This document shows, one piece after another, positions 41,236 through 49,895 of a stretch of DNA of 64,000 bases (within the stretch, counting starts at the first letter, position 1; the number at the start of each line of letters is the position of its first letter). The position numbers and the translations under genes are program-made. The notes below the pieces were generated by a model that saw nothing but the letters and a program-made list of their open reading frames with translations, did not search any database and was not told the DNA's origin. The stretch lies in assembly GCF_031885415.1 (NCBI RefSeq), contig NZ_CP116871.1:1612001-1676000 (forward strand), given 5' to 3'. Source of the DNA: Microbacterium forte (GTDB taxonomy: Bacteria > Actinomycetota > Actinomycetes > Actinomycetales > Microbacteriaceae).

Positions 41236-42666
41236 ATGTCGGGCATCGCTTCGGCGTCGTCACCTCGACAGCGTCTTGAGAACGCCGCCTCCTGGGGCAA
41301 GCACATCGTCACCTCGTCGCCCTCGCGCTTCGCGATCGTCATCTTCGCGATGCTCATCCTCGTCTTCACGGTGCTGCTGTCTCTGCCGATCGCGTCGGCA
41401 TCGCGCACGGTCACGCCGCTGGCGGATGCGCTGTTCACGGCTGTGTCGACCATCTGCGTCACGGGCCTCGCCACCGTCGACATGGCGAACCACTGGTCTC
41501 CGTTCGGGCACGTGCTGATCTTCATCGGCGTGAACATCGGCGGACTCGGCGTGCTCACCCTGGCGTCGCTGATGGGCCTGGTCATCTCGAAGCGCCTCGG
41601 GCTGCGGGCCAAGCTCATGGCCGCCGGAGACACGAACCCGCTGCGAGCCCACGGCGGCGTCGTGAACGAGAGCCAGACCGTGCGGCTGGGCGAGGTCGGT
41701 CAGCTCCTGCGCACCGTCGCGGTGTCGTCGCTCATCATCGAGGGCGTCCTCGCGATCCTCCTCTACCCCGCGCTGGTCCTGGCGGAGGTCGACCCGATCG
41801 CCGCCCTGTGGGAAGCGCCGTACTTCGCCGCCATGGCATTCACGAACACCGGGTTCGCTCCCAACGACGGCGGTGTGGCCGTCTTCGCCGACGACTACCT
41901 CGTGCTGTCGCTGCTGATGGTGGGCGTCTTCCTCGGGAGCATCGGCTTCCCCGTGATCTACACCCTGGCCAAGCACGTGTGGCACGTGAAGAAGTGGTCG
42001 CTGCACACCAAACTCACCCTCGTCACCACCGTGCTCCTGTTCGTGTTGGGTGCCGCGGTGTTCCTGATCCTCGAGTACGCGAACCCGAAGACGTTCGGCT
42101 CGATGGATGCCGCAGACACGACGTTCCAAGCCTTCTTCCTCTCGGCGATGACCCGTTCGGGTGGCTTCAACGTGATCGAGATGGACGACCTGAACGGCTC
42201 GTCGCTGCTGGCCGCGAGCATGCTGATGTTCGTCGGCGGCGGTTCGGCATCCACCGCCGGAGGAATCAAGGTCACCACTCTCGCCGTGCTCGCCATCGCC
42301 GTGTGGTCGGAGGCGAAGGGGCGCCAGTCGGTCGAGGTCTTCGGCCGCCGCATCCCCAGCGACGTGCAGCGTGTGGCGCTCAGCGTCGTCGCCTGGGGCG
42401 CCACGATCGTCGCGCTGTCGACGATCATCATCGCCCAGATCACCAAGGCCGACATCAGTCATGTGCTGTTCGACGTGATCTCGGCGTTCGGCACCGTCGG
42501 CCTCTCGACAGGTCTCACCGCCGAGCTCCCCGATTCCGCCTCGTACGTGCTGGCGACCACCATCTTCATGGGGCGCGTTGGTACAGTGACTCTCGCCGCG
42601 GCAGTCGCCGCGACGTCGCGATCGCAGTATTACTCGCTGCCCGTGGAAAGGCCGATCGTTGGTTGA
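41236..42666 (+). CDS. Potassium uptake protein, TrkH/KtrB type
   Basis: 476-residue channel-like subunit with eight membrane segments in four repeats. All four selectivity-filter loops are visible: STICVTGLATVDM, MAFTNTGFAPND, AMTRSGGFNVIE and VISAFGTVGLSTGLT, each with its key glycine. I chose the ATG at 41236 because GAAGGGGG lies five bases upstream; an in-frame ATG 23 codons earlier lacks this. The stop overlaps the TrkA-like gene by eight bases, so channel and gating subunit are made together. Confidence 0.93.
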   Translation: MSGIASASSPRQRLENAASWGKHIVTSSPSRFAIVIFAMLILVFTVLLSLPIASASRTVTPLADALFTAVSTICVTGLATVDMANHWSPFGHVLIFIGVNIGGLGVLTLASLMGLVISKRLGLRAKLMAAGDTNPLRAHGGVVNESQTVRLGEVGQLLRTVAVSSLIIEGVLAILLYPALVLAEVDPIAALWEAPYFAAMAFTNTGFAPNDGGVAVFADDYLVLSLLMVGVFLGSIGFPVIYTLAKHVWHVKKWSLHTKLTLVTTVLLFVLGAAVFLILEYANPKTFGSMDAADTTFQAFFLSAMTRSGGFNVIEMDDLNGSSLLAASMLMFVGGGSASTAGGIKVTTLAVLAIAVWSEAKGRQSVEVFGRRIPSDVQRVALSVVAWGATIVALSTIIIAQITKADISHVLFDVISAFGTVGLSTGLTAELPDSASYVLATTIFMGRVGTVTLAAAVAATSRSQYYSLPVERPIVG

Positions 42667-43330
42667 AGTGCTCCGGGGCGACGCTCCCGTACTCGTCATC
42701 GGCCTGGGCCGCTTCGGCGCCGCGTGCGCCGGCGAGCTCGACCGGCTCGACCGCGAGGTGCTCGCGATCGACGGCAATCTGGAGCTCGTGCAGAAGTGGT
42801 CCGACCGCGTCACGCACACGGTGCAGGCCGACGCCAAGAACATCGACGCCCTGCGTCAGATCGGCGCGCAGGACTTCCAGGTCGCCGTCGTCGCCGTCGG
42901 CTCGTCGATCGAAGCATCCGTGCTGATCACCGCGAACCTCGTCGACCTCAAGGTGCCGCAGATCTGGGCGAAGGCCGTCTCGCAGTCGCACGGCAAGATC
43001 CTCGCCCGCGTGGGTGCCAACCACGTCATCTACCCCGAGCGCGAAGCCGGCGAGCGCGTCGCTCACCTCGTCTCCGGCCGGATGCTCGACTTCATCCGCT
43101 TCGACGACGACTTCGTGCTGGCGAAGATGTACCCGCCGAAGTTCATCCGCGGCGTGGGTCTGAACGAATCCGGCGTGCGCAGCAAGTACAAGGTCACCGT
43201 CGTCGGCGTGAAGAGTCCGGGCAAGCCGTTCCGCTACGCCGAGGCGAACACGATCGTCACCAACCACGACCTCATCATCGTCTCGGGCACCAACAGCGAC
43301 ATCGAGCGCTTCGCCGCGCTCGACCGCTGA
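42659..43330 (+). CDS. TrkA/KtrA-type RCK gating subunit
   Basis: 223-residue cytoplasmic regulator. RCK_N has the nucleotide-binding motif LVIGLGRFGAACAGEL near residue 12 and a conserved acidic strand (VLAIDGN). RCK_C is at the C terminus (SGVRSKYKVTVVGVKSPG). It binds nucleotides and gates the TrkH/KtrB channel. The start is probably TTG at 42659, with GAAAGG eight bases upstream; a GTG three codons later is an alternative. The eight-base overlap with the channel gene couples translation. Confidence 0.93.
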   Translation: MVEVLRGDAPVLVIGLGRFGAACAGELDRLDREVLAIDGNLELVQKWSDRVTHTVQADAKNIDALRQIGAQDFQVAVVAVGSSIEASVLITANLVDLKVPQIWAKAVSQSHGKILARVGANHVIYPEREAGERVAHLVSGRMLDFIRFDDDFVLAKMYPPKFIRGVGLNESGVRSKYKVTVVGVKSPGKPFRYAEANTIVTNHDLIIVSGTNSDIERFAALDR

Positions 43331-43347
43331 GCGGCAGCCCCGCGGGT

Positions 43348-43635
43348 TCAGGCGTCGATGTCGAGCGTGATCTCGACGACGTCGTCGATGCCGATGCCCT
43401 CCCGATCCTGCAGCGCCTTCTTGATGGGCACGATGTACCCGCCGTCCTTCGGCCACAGCGCCGTGGTCACGGTCGTGCGTCCGATCGTCACGGATGCGGG
43501 GATCATCCCCCACCCGTAGGTGACGACGCCGGCGATCTCGCCGATCATCTCGCTCTCGGCCGGCGGCACGGTGACGAAGTGGAACGGCGCCGGTCCGCGC
43601 CAGAACCAGATCTCTCCCGAGAACCGCAGCTGCAT
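43348..43635 (-). CDS. DUF1905 domain protein
   Basis: 95-residue protein with the DUF1905 pattern: FSGEIWFWRGPAPFHFVTVP, WGMIPASVTIGRTTVTTALW, and a lysine-rich end (IKKALQDREGIGIDDVVEI). Function unknown; some relatives are fused to other small domains. The ATG lies one base after the proC stop, with GGAGG inside the end of proC. The gene is thus the distal member of a proC operon. Confidence 0.87.
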   Translation of the reverse strand: MQLRFSGEIWFWRGPAPFHFVTVPPAESEMIGEIAGVVTYGWGMIPASVTIGRTTVTTALWPKDGGYIVPIKKALQDREGIGIDDVVEITLDIDA

Positions 43636-43636
43636 G

Positions 43637-44476
43637 TCATCCTCCTGCGGCGAGTTCCTTCGCCCGCGCCAGCGCCGCGTCGGCGGCCTGCGCGAACGTC
43701 CGGTCGAGGTGCGCGTCCTGCAGCACGGCGACGGCCCGCTCGGTGGTGCCCTTCGGACTCGTGACCCTGCGACGGAGCTCAGACGGCTCCTCCCCCGACG
43801 CGTCGAGCAGCGCGGTCGCACCGATGAAGGTCTGCTCCACCATGACTCGTGCGTCGCTCTCGCTGAAGCCCATGCCGACGGCGGCCTTGGTGAGCTCCTC
43901 GATGAGCAGATAGACGTAGGCGGGGCCCGAACCCGAGATCGTCGACAGCGCGTCGATCTGCGACTCGGGCACCTCGACGACAGCGCCCACGGTCGCGAAG
44001 AGGCGGTGCACGAGGGCGAGGTCGTCGGCGGATGCGGCCGCCCCCGCGGCGAGGCCGGTGACGCCCTTGCCGACGGTCGACGGCGTGTTCGGCATCGAGC
44101 GGATGACACGGACATCGGCGCCGAGGTTGTCGGCGAAGGTCTGCAGGGTGACCCCGGCCGCGAGACTCACCACGATCGCGTCTTCGGGCAGGGAGGGAGC
44201 GATCTCGCGCAGCAGATCGGGGACCATCGCCGGCTTCACCCCGACCAGGACGACACGCGCCGACTGAACCGCCCGCGCGTTGCCGTCCGGCGTCTCGGAG
44301 AGCGCGATGCTCGTGACGCCGTCGAGGTCGGCGAAGGCCGCTGCCTTCTCGGGCGTGCGGTTCGTCGCGGTGATGCCTCCGTCGACGGGGATGCCGGATG
44401 CGACGACCCCTCGGAGGATCGCGCCGCCCATGGAACCGGCACCGAGGAACGCGAGAGCGGGAAGAGATTCAGCCAT
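43637..44476 (-). CDS. proC: Pyrroline-5-carboxylate reductase
   Basis: 279-residue enzyme that reduces pyrroline-5-carboxylate to proline with NAD(P)H. The Rossmann motif is LAFLGAGSMGGAILRG at the N terminus. The family signature appears as ISGSGPAYVYLLIEELTKAA near residue 175, and the C-terminal helical domain carries SDARVMVEQTF. The ATG lies six bases from TAGGAT, a leaderless promoter. It is divergent from the CDF transporter with only 60 bases between. Confidence 0.95.
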   Translation of the reverse strand: MAESLPALAFLGAGSMGGAILRGVVASGIPVDGGITATNRTPEKAAAFADLDGVTSIALSETPDGNARAVQSARVVLVGVKPAMVPDLLREIAPSLPEDAIVVSLAAGVTLQTFADNLGADVRVIRSMPNTPSTVGKGVTGLAAGAAASADDLALVHRLFATVGAVVEVPESQIDALSTISGSGPAYVYLLIEELTKAAVGMGFSESDARVMVEQTFIGATALLDASGEEPSELRRRVTSPKGTTERAVAVLQDAHLDRTFAQAADAALARAKELAAGG

Positions 44477-44482
44477 GTCGTC

Positions 44483-44488
44483 ATCCTA
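44483..44488 (-). promoter_or_regulatory. -10 box TAGGAT, leaderless promoter of proC
   Basis: Minus-strand TAGGAT ends six bases before the proC ATG. Confidence 0.5.
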
Positions 44489-44524
44489 CGGCGGGCGCAC
44501 CGGGCGACCGCGGGCGAGCCGATC

Positions 44525-44530
44525 TAGACT
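44525..44530 (+). promoter_or_regulatory. -10 box TAGACT, leaderless promoter of the CDF transporter
   Basis: TAGACT ends six bases before the ATG at 44537, back to back with the proC promoter. Confidence 0.5.
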
Positions 44531-44536
44531 CGTCGC

Positions 44537-45508
44537 ATGAGTGCATCCGGCGGCGGCAAGGCCATTCTCGCGGCGTTCCTGGCGAACCTGGGCATCGCCC
44601 TGGCGAAGTTCATCGCCTGGGCGCTCTCAGGATCCGCGTCGATGCTCGCCGAGGCGATCCACTCGGTCGCCGATTCCGGCAACCAGCTGCTGCTCATGCT
44701 GGGCGGCCGCAAGGCGAAGCGCGAGGCCGACCGAGCGCACCCGTTCGGCTATGGCCGAGAGCGTTACGTATACGCGTTCGTCGTGTCGATCATCCTGTTC
44801 TCCGTCGGAGGCCTGTTCGCGATCTACGAGGCGATCGACAAGCTCACCCACCCGCACGAACTCGACAAGACCTGGTGGTGGCTGCCGCTCGTCGTGCTCG
44901 TGGTCGCGATCGGCCTCGAGTCGTTCTCGCTGCGCACGGCCGTCAAGGAGAGCAACCTCGTGCGCGACGAGGGCCAGTCGTGGGTGTCGTTCGTGCGCCG
45001 CGCCAAGGCGCCGGAGCTGCCCGTCGTGCTGCTCGAGGATGTCGGGGCGCTGACCGGTCTCACCTTCGCACTGCTCGGTGTGGGATTGACCATCATCACC
45101 GGCAACCCCGTGTTCGACGCACTCGGAACGCTGATGATCGGCATCCTGCTCGTGCTCATCGCGATCGTGCTCGGAGTCGAGACCAAGAGCCTCCTGGTGG
45201 GCGAGGGAGCCACCCCGGCCGATCACGATCGCATCGTCGACGCGATCAACGCCGGCGACGAGATCGAGAAGATCATCCACATGAAGACGCTCTACCTCGG
45301 ACCGGACGAGTTGATGGTGGCGGCGAAGATCGCACTCAATGCCGACAAGCCGCTGCGCGAGGCCGCGGTCGACATCGACGCGATCGAGGCCCGCATCCGC
45401 GAGGCCGTGCCGACGGCCAGGGTCATCTACATCGAGCCCGACGTGTACCGGCCGTCGCTCGACCCGGAGCCGTCGACCGACGTGTTCGTGCTCAAGTCCT
45501 CGGACTGA
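44537..45508 (+). CDS. Cation diffusion facilitator (CDF) transporter
   Basis: 323-residue metal/proton antiporter. The N-terminal signature is GSASMLAEAIHSVADSGNQ, with the metal-site pattern AEAIHS..D in segment 2. RAHPFGYGRERYVY is the typical loop after it. Six membrane segments are followed by a cytoplasmic C-terminal domain from about residue 215. The serine-aspartate-rich site fits zinc, manganese or iron export; the metal cannot be fixed here. A 60-residue cytoplasmic loop between segments 4 and 5 is longer than usual. Confidence 0.93.
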   Translation: MSASGGGKAILAAFLANLGIALAKFIAWALSGSASMLAEAIHSVADSGNQLLLMLGGRKAKREADRAHPFGYGRERYVYAFVVSIILFSVGGLFAIYEAIDKLTHPHELDKTWWWLPLVVLVVAIGLESFSLRTAVKESNLVRDEGQSWVSFVRRAKAPELPVVLLEDVGALTGLTFALLGVGLTIITGNPVFDALGTLMIGILLVLIAIVLGVETKSLLVGEGATPADHDRIVDAINAGDEIEKIIHMKTLYLGPDELMVAAKIALNADKPLREAAVDIDAIEARIREAVPTARVIYIEPDVYRPSLDPEPSTDVFVLKSSD

Positions 45509-45529
45509 CTCCCCCGAGGTCCGCGACCC

Positions 45530-45985
45530 TCAGCGGCGCTGCTCGAAGAAGTCCCGCAGCAGGGCCTTGGCGGCGTCTGCCTCGACCCCGCCGATGACCT
45601 CGGCGCGATACGGCAGCCGACGATCACGCAGCACGTCGTACATGGATCCGGCGGCCCCCGCCTTGTCGTCCCAGGCTCCGAAGACGACCCGAGTGATCCG
45701 CGCCTGCAGGATCGCCCCGGCACACATGAGGCAGGGCTCAAGCGTGACGACGAGGGTGTGGCCCTCGAGATTCCACGAGCCGACGGATGCCGCGGCGGCA
45801 CGCAGTGCCTCGACCTCGGCGTGACCGGTCGGATCCCCGGTCGCCTCACGATTGTTGCGACCGTCCGCGACGATCCGCCCCTCGGCGTCGAGCACCACCG
45901 CACCGACGGGGATCTCCGACACCGCTGCCGCCTCGGCCGCGAGCTCGAGAGCGCGGCGCATCGCGATGAGGTCGGCGGCGGTCAT
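45530..45985 (-). CDS. tadA: tRNA adenosine(34) deaminase / CMP-dCMP deaminase-fold protein
   Basis: 151-residue zinc deaminase. The ligands and proton shuttle are H55-A-E57 in TGHAEVEALR and C85-L-M-C88 in TLEPCLMCAGAI. The motif order and the RITRVVFGAWDDKAGA stretch match TadA, which makes inosine at the wobble position of tRNA-Arg. A guanine or other nucleoside deaminase is less likely. It is leaderless (TAGGCT six bases before the ATG) and divergent from upp. Confidence 0.9.
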   Translation of the reverse strand: MTAADLIAMRRALELAAEAAAVSEIPVGAVVLDAEGRIVADGRNNREATGDPTGHAEVEALRAAAASVGSWNLEGHTLVVTLEPCLMCAGAILQARITRVVFGAWDDKAGAAGSMYDVLRDRRLPYRAEVIGGVEADAAKALLRDFFEQRR

Positions 45986-45991
45986 GGGTCG

Positions 45992-45997
45992 AGCCTA
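45992..45997 (-). promoter_or_regulatory. -10 box TAGGCT, leaderless promoter of tadA
   Basis: Minus-strand TAGGCT ends six bases before the tadA ATG; no ribosome binding site is visible. Confidence 0.5.
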
Positions 45998-46055
45998 CGA
46001 CAGCCGCAGAAGCCACTCCCGTGCAGCCGATGTCGTACGCGAGCGTCCGGCGCAT

Positions 46056-46061
46056 TAGCCT
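46056..46061 (+). promoter_or_regulatory. -10 box TAGCCT, leaderless promoter of upp
   Basis: TAGCCT ends six bases before the upp ATG at 46068. Confidence 0.5.
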
Positions 46062-46067
46062 GTAGGC

Positions 46068-46700
46068 ATGCGTGTTCACGTCGCCGACCACCCTCTCGTC
46101 ACTCACAAGCTCTCGGTGCTGCGCGACCATCGCACACCGTCGCCGGTCTTCCGCCAGCTGACCGAAGAACTCGTGACGCTGCTCGCGTACGAGGCGACCC
46201 GCAACGTGAAGGTCAGCCCGGTCGAGATCACCACTCCCGTGACCACGACCATGGGCGTGAAGATCTCGGAGCCTCGCCCGATCGTCGTACCGATCCTGCG
46301 CGCAGGACTCGGCATGCTCGAGGGACTCGTCAAGCTTCTGCCGACCGCCGAGGTCGGATTCCTCGGGATGGTCCGCGACGAAGAGACCTTCGAGCCGACG
46401 ACCTACGCCGAGCGCCTCCCCGATGACCTGAGCGATCGCCAGTGCTTCGCCATCGACCCGATGCTCGCAACCGGTGGCTCGCTGGCTGCGGCCATCCAGT
46501 TCCTCTTCGACCGCGGGGCCAAGGACGTCACGGCGATCTGCCTGCTCGGCACGCCGGAGGGTCTCGCCGCGATCGAGGCGCTCGTCGGAGACCGCGATGT
46601 GACCATCGTGCTCGGCGCGCTCGACGAGCGTCTCAACGAGAAGGGCTACATCGTCCCCGGACTCGGCGACGCCGGCGATCGGCTCTACGGCACCGTCTGA
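46068..46700 (+). CDS. upp: Uracil phosphoribosyltransferase
   Basis: 210-residue salvage enzyme making UMP from uracil and PRPP. The PRPP loop is [16 protein letters not shown] near residue 126-140. The N-terminal [13 protein letters not shown] and the C-terminal uracil-binding region [17 protein letters not shown] are both canonical. Length is normal. It is divergent from tadA, and its 3' end meets the convergent LysR gene over a hairpin. Confidence 0.97.
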   Translation: MRVHVADHPLVTHKLSVLRDHRTPSPVFRQLTEELVTLLAYEATRNVKVSPVEITTPVTTTMGVKISEPRPIVVPILRAGLGMLEGLVKLLPTAEVGFLGMVRDEETFEPTTYAERLPDDLSDRQCFAIDPMLATGGSLAAAIQFLFDRGAKDVTAICLLGTPEGLAAIEALVGDRDVTIVLGALDERLNEKGYIVPGLGDAGDRLYGTV

Positions 46701-46707
46701 CGCATCG

Positions 46708-46730
46708 GCTGCTCGCGCTAGCCGAGCAGC
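46708..46730. terminator. Bidirectional hairpin between upp and the LysR gene
   Basis: gctgctcg (46708-46715) pairs with cgagcagc (46723-46730). The hairpin overlaps the LysR stop codon. Confidence 0.55.
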
Positions 46731-47659
46731 GCCACGCCGAACCCCGCGACGACGTCGCGGACCTCGGCGAGATATCGCTGCGCCTGCTCGGTCAGGGGGA
46801 TGGCGGTGCGTCCGACCCATCCGATCTCGATGTGGTCGTCGACGTCGAGAGGCACCGCGACGATCTCAGGATCGAGGTCGTCGCTGATGATGCCCGTCGA
46901 GATCGTGTACCCGTCGAGTCCGATCATGAGGTTGAAGATCGTCGCTCGGTCGGAGACCCTGATCTCGCGAGCGCTCGAGAGGGTCGAGAGGATCTCCTCG
47001 GCGAAGTAGAACGAGTTGTTCGCCCCCTGATCGAAGGTGAGCCGCGGCAGGCCGACGAGATCGTCGAGGGTCGCCCGCTCGCGGGAGGCGAGCGCGTTCC
47101 GTCGCGAGACGAAGATGTGCGGCTCGGCGACGAAGAGCGGATGGAACGCGAGCCCCGAGTCGCGCAGCAGCTTGTCGATGACGTTCCGGTTGAAGTCGTT
47201 GCGGAAGAGGATGCCGAGTTCGCTGCGCAGCGTCCGGACGTCTTCGATGATGTCCCATGTGCGGGTCTCCCGCAGTGAGAACTCGTACTCGGCCGCGCTC
47301 GAGCCCTTGACCATCCGCACGAAGGCATCGACAGCGAACGAGTAGTGCTGCGTCGACACCCCGAGGAGTCGGCGCGACGGCGGCCGCCCCAGGTAGCGCT
47401 GCTCGAGCAGCTCGGCCTGCTCGACGATCTGTCTGGCGTACCCGAGGAACTCCGAGCCGTCACTGGTGAGCGTGACGCCCCGGGCCGAGCGGGCCAGAAG
47501 GGCACGACCCACCCGACTCTCGAGGTCTTTCATCGCCGCGGACATCGTGGGCTGAGCAACGTAGAGCATGTCGGCCGCGGCGGTGATGGATCCTTCCGCG
47601 GCGACCTCGATGAAGTACTGGAGCTGTTGCAGCGTGATACCGCTCGATCGCCTGGGCAT
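46718..47659 (-). CDS. LysR-family regulator next to mesX-mesD
   Basis: 313-residue LysR regulator. The winged helix is at about residues 8-67 (LQQLQYFIEVAAEGSITAA, QPTMSAAMKDLESRVG). The effector domain of two alpha/beta lobes begins near 95. The divergent position to the DUF1852 and core methionine synthase genes, with 119 bases between, strongly suggests control of that operon. The ligand might be methionine, homocysteine or a sulfur signal, but this is inference. A candidate LysR box lies at 47669-47684. Confidence 0.92.
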   Translation of the reverse strand: MPRRSSGITLQQLQYFIEVAAEGSITAAADMLYVAQPTMSAAMKDLESRVGRALLARSARGVTLTSDGSEFLGYARQIVEQAELLEQRYLGRPPSRRLLGVSTQHYSFAVDAFVRMVKGSSAAEYEFSLRETRTWDIIEDVRTLRSELGILFRNDFNRNVIDKLLRDSGLAFHPLFVAEPHIFVSRRNALASRERATLDDLVGLPRLTFDQGANNSFYFAEEILSTLSSAREIRVSDRATIFNLMIGLDGYTISTGIISDDLDPEIVAVPLDVDDHIEIGWVGRTAIPLTEQAQRYLAEVRDVVAGFGVALLG

Positions 47660-47668
47660 AGGAGAAGG

Positions 47669-47684
47669 CTATAGCACCGCATAG
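47669..47684. promoter_or_regulatory. Candidate LysR box CTAT-N8-ATAG
   Basis: ctatagcaccgcatag has CTAT/ATAG arms and the T-N11-A pattern, 10 bases before the LysR start and 95 bases before the mesX start. It is a typical autoregulatory position but a short match. Confidence 0.35.
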
Positions 47685-47778
47685 TGGAGCTGAATTACCC
47701 GATGACCCTCGTTCGGCAGCACCATGAGAACACAGCATTCGCGAGGCCCTGTCGGCCTCTCTCCCGGATTGGCCCCTC

Positions 47779-48783
47779 ATGGCGAACGAGATCACGTTCA
47801 GCATCACCACCACGCGCTTCGACGAGGACTACGCCCCGTCGGACAGTTCGCGGATCACCACGAACTTCGCCAACCTCGCCCGCGGCGAGCGTCGCCAACA
47901 GAACCTCCGCAATGCCCTCACGATGATCGACCGACGGTTCAACGATCTCGCTCGCGGCGACGGACTCGACGGCGACGGCCCCGACGGCGGCCGCTACTCG
48001 GTGGAACTCGACATCGTGTCGGTGCAGCTGCGATTCGCCGACGGAGAGGACCGGGAGTTCCCCGTCCTCGAGGTGCTGGACATCCACATCGTCGACCGGC
48101 TGACCGGCGAACGCCACCAGGGCATCGTGGGGAACAACTTCTCCTCCTACCTGCGCGACTACGATTTCAGCGTCGTCCTGCCCGCGGCGAGCGCAGCCGC
48201 CGGCGGATTCGCGACACCCGACGACTTCGGTGAGCTGCACGGCAAGCTCTTCCAGCACTTCCTCGAGTCCGACGCCTATCAGGAGCGGTTCTCGACGCTG
48301 CCGGTGATCTGCATCAGCGTCTCGACCAGCAGGACGTATCGCCGCAACGGCAACGTCCACCCCGTGCTCGGCATCGAGTACGTCCAGGACTCCTTCTCGC
48401 TCACCGACGAGTACTTCGGGAAGATGGGCCTGCAGGTGCGGTACTTCATGCCGCGCGGCAGCTCTGCCCCGCTCGCCTTCTACTTCCGCGGCGACCTTCT
48501 GAGCGACTACTCCGATCTGCAGCTCATCGGCACGATCAGCACCATGGAGACGTTCCAGAAGATCTACCGCCCCGAGATCTACAACGCGAACACACCCGCC
48601 GAGAGCGTCTACCGTCCGAGCCTGGCGCACGAAGACTTCCAGCAGACCGAGATCACCTACGACCGCGAGGAGCGCAGCCAGCTCGCGGTCGTCCAGGGAC
48701 GCTACGCGGATGAGCACTTCGTGACGCCCCACCGGCGCGTGCTGGATCAGTGGGCCGCCGCCTACCCGGCTCCGGTCCGATGA
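47779..48783 (+). CDS. mesX: DUF1852 protein MesX, partner of folate-independent methionine synthase
   Basis: 334-residue DUF1852 protein: ITFSITTTRFDEDYAPSD, then NLRNALTMIDRRFNDLARGD, and a C-terminal EERSQLAVVQGRYADEHFVT stretch. DUF1852 genes are found beside the MesD family of core methionine synthases. In the studied case MesD needs the DUF1852 protein and oxygen, and needs neither methyl-folate nor cobalamin. The catalytic role is not known. No membrane segment or signal is seen. The stop overlaps the mesD start (ATGA), so the two are made together. The ribosome binding site is weak. Confidence 0.93.
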   Translation: MANEITFSITTTRFDEDYAPSDSSRITTNFANLARGERRQQNLRNALTMIDRRFNDLARGDGLDGDGPDGGRYSVELDIVSVQLRFADGEDREFPVLEVLDIHIVDRLTGERHQGIVGNNFSSYLRDYDFSVVLPAASAAAGGFATPDDFGELHGKLFQHFLESDAYQERFSTLPVICISVSTSRTYRRNGNVHPVLGIEYVQDSFSLTDEYFGKMGLQVRYFMPRGSSAPLAFYFRGDLLSDYSDLQLIGTISTMETFQKIYRPEIYNANTPAESVYRPSLAHEDFQQTEITYDREERSQLAVVQGRYADEHFVTPHRRVLDQWAAAYPAPVR

Positions 48784-49832
48784 CCGGCGCCGGCTCGACG
48801 ACCTCGGAACCCCTCCTCCCCACCTCGATCGTCGGGAGCCTGCCCAAGCCGGCATGGCTCGCGAGGCCCGAGGTGCTCTGGTCGCCGTGGGAGTTGCAGG
48901 GGGATGCGCTCGTCGAGGGCAAGCATGATGCGCTGCGCGCCGCGGTGCACGAACAGCGGCGGCGCGGCATCGACATCGTCAGCGACGGGGAGCAGACCCG
49001 CCAGCATTTCGTCACCACCTTCATCGAGCATCTCGACGGCGTGGACTTCGAGAATCGCGAGACGGTGCGCATCCGCGACCGCTACGACGCGAGCGTGCCC
49101 ACAGTGGTGGGTGCGGTGAGCCGTCCGAAGCCCGTGTTCGTGGACGACGCGACGTTCCTGCGTCAGCAGACCGATCAGCCGATCAAGTGGGCGCTCCCTG
49201 GCCCGATGACGATGATCGACACCCTGGCCGACCGTCACTACCGCAGCCGCGAGAAGCTGGCGTGGGAGTTCGCGACCATCCTCAACCAGGAGGCGAGGGA
49301 GCTCGAGGCTGCGGGAGTGGACATCATCCAGTTCGACGAGCCCGCGTTCAACGTCTTCTTCGACGAGATGAAGGACTGGGGCATCGCGGCCCTCGAGCGC
49401 GCAGTCGAAGGGCTGAGCGCCGAGACGGCTGTGCACATCTGCTACGGCTACGGGATCAAGGCGAACAACGACTGGAAGGCGACTCTCGGCGCGGAGTGGA
49501 GGCAGTACGAGGAGTCGTTCCCCCTTCTGCAGCGGTCCTCCGTCGACATCATCTCGCTGGAGAGCCACCACTCTCACGTTCCTATGGACCTCATCGAGCT
49601 CATCCGCGGCAAGAAGGTCATGCTCGGGGCCATCGATGTGGCGAGCGAGCAGGTCGAGACTCCGGAGGAAGTCGCCGACACCCTGCGCCGCGCGCTCGAG
49701 TTCGTCGACGCAGAGCTTCTCATCGCCAGCTCGAACTGCGGCATGGCACCCCTGCCGAGGCATGTCGCGCTCGACAAGCTGAGCGCTCTGTCTGCGGGAG
49801 CGCGACTGGTCCGCGAGGAGCTCGGCGCCTGA
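48780..49832 (+). CDS. mesD: Core (MesD-type) methionine synthase, MetE C-terminal domain only
   Basis: 350-residue homologue of the catalytic C-terminal half of MetE, without the N-terminal folate-binding half. The zinc ligands are all visible: H219 and C221 in VHICYGYG, E261 in ISLESHHSH and C320 in SSNCGMAPL. Homocysteine should be activated on this zinc and methylated by a donor other than methyl-folate. Together with the coupled DUF1852 gene upstream this defines the MesD family. The start overlaps the mesX stop. A shared terminator (49879-49893) follows. Confidence 0.92.
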   Translation: MTGAGSTTSEPLLPTSIVGSLPKPAWLARPEVLWSPWELQGDALVEGKHDALRAAVHEQRRRGIDIVSDGEQTRQHFVTTFIEHLDGVDFENRETVRIRDRYDASVPTVVGAVSRPKPVFVDDATFLRQQTDQPIKWALPGPMTMIDTLADRHYRSREKLAWEFATILNQEARELEAAGVDIIQFDEPAFNVFFDEMKDWGIAALERAVEGLSAETAVHICYGYGIKANNDWKATLGAEWRQYEESFPLLQRSSVDIISLESHHSHVPMDLIELIRGKKVMLGAIDVASEQVETPEEVADTLRRALEFVDAELLIASSNCGMAPLPRHVALDKLSALSAGARLVREELGA

Positions 49833-49878
49833 CCGGCGCCACGCCCTGAACATCGCCGCGCGTGGCCCCCGGCTGTGG

Positions 49879-49893
49879 CGCCCCGTCGGGGCG
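49879..49893. terminator. Short hairpin between mesD and the convergent GNAT gene
   Basis: cgcccc (49879-49884) pairs with ggggcg (49888-49893) around gtc. It lies between the two convergent stop codons and could serve both. Confidence 0.5.
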
Positions 49894-49895
49894 AC

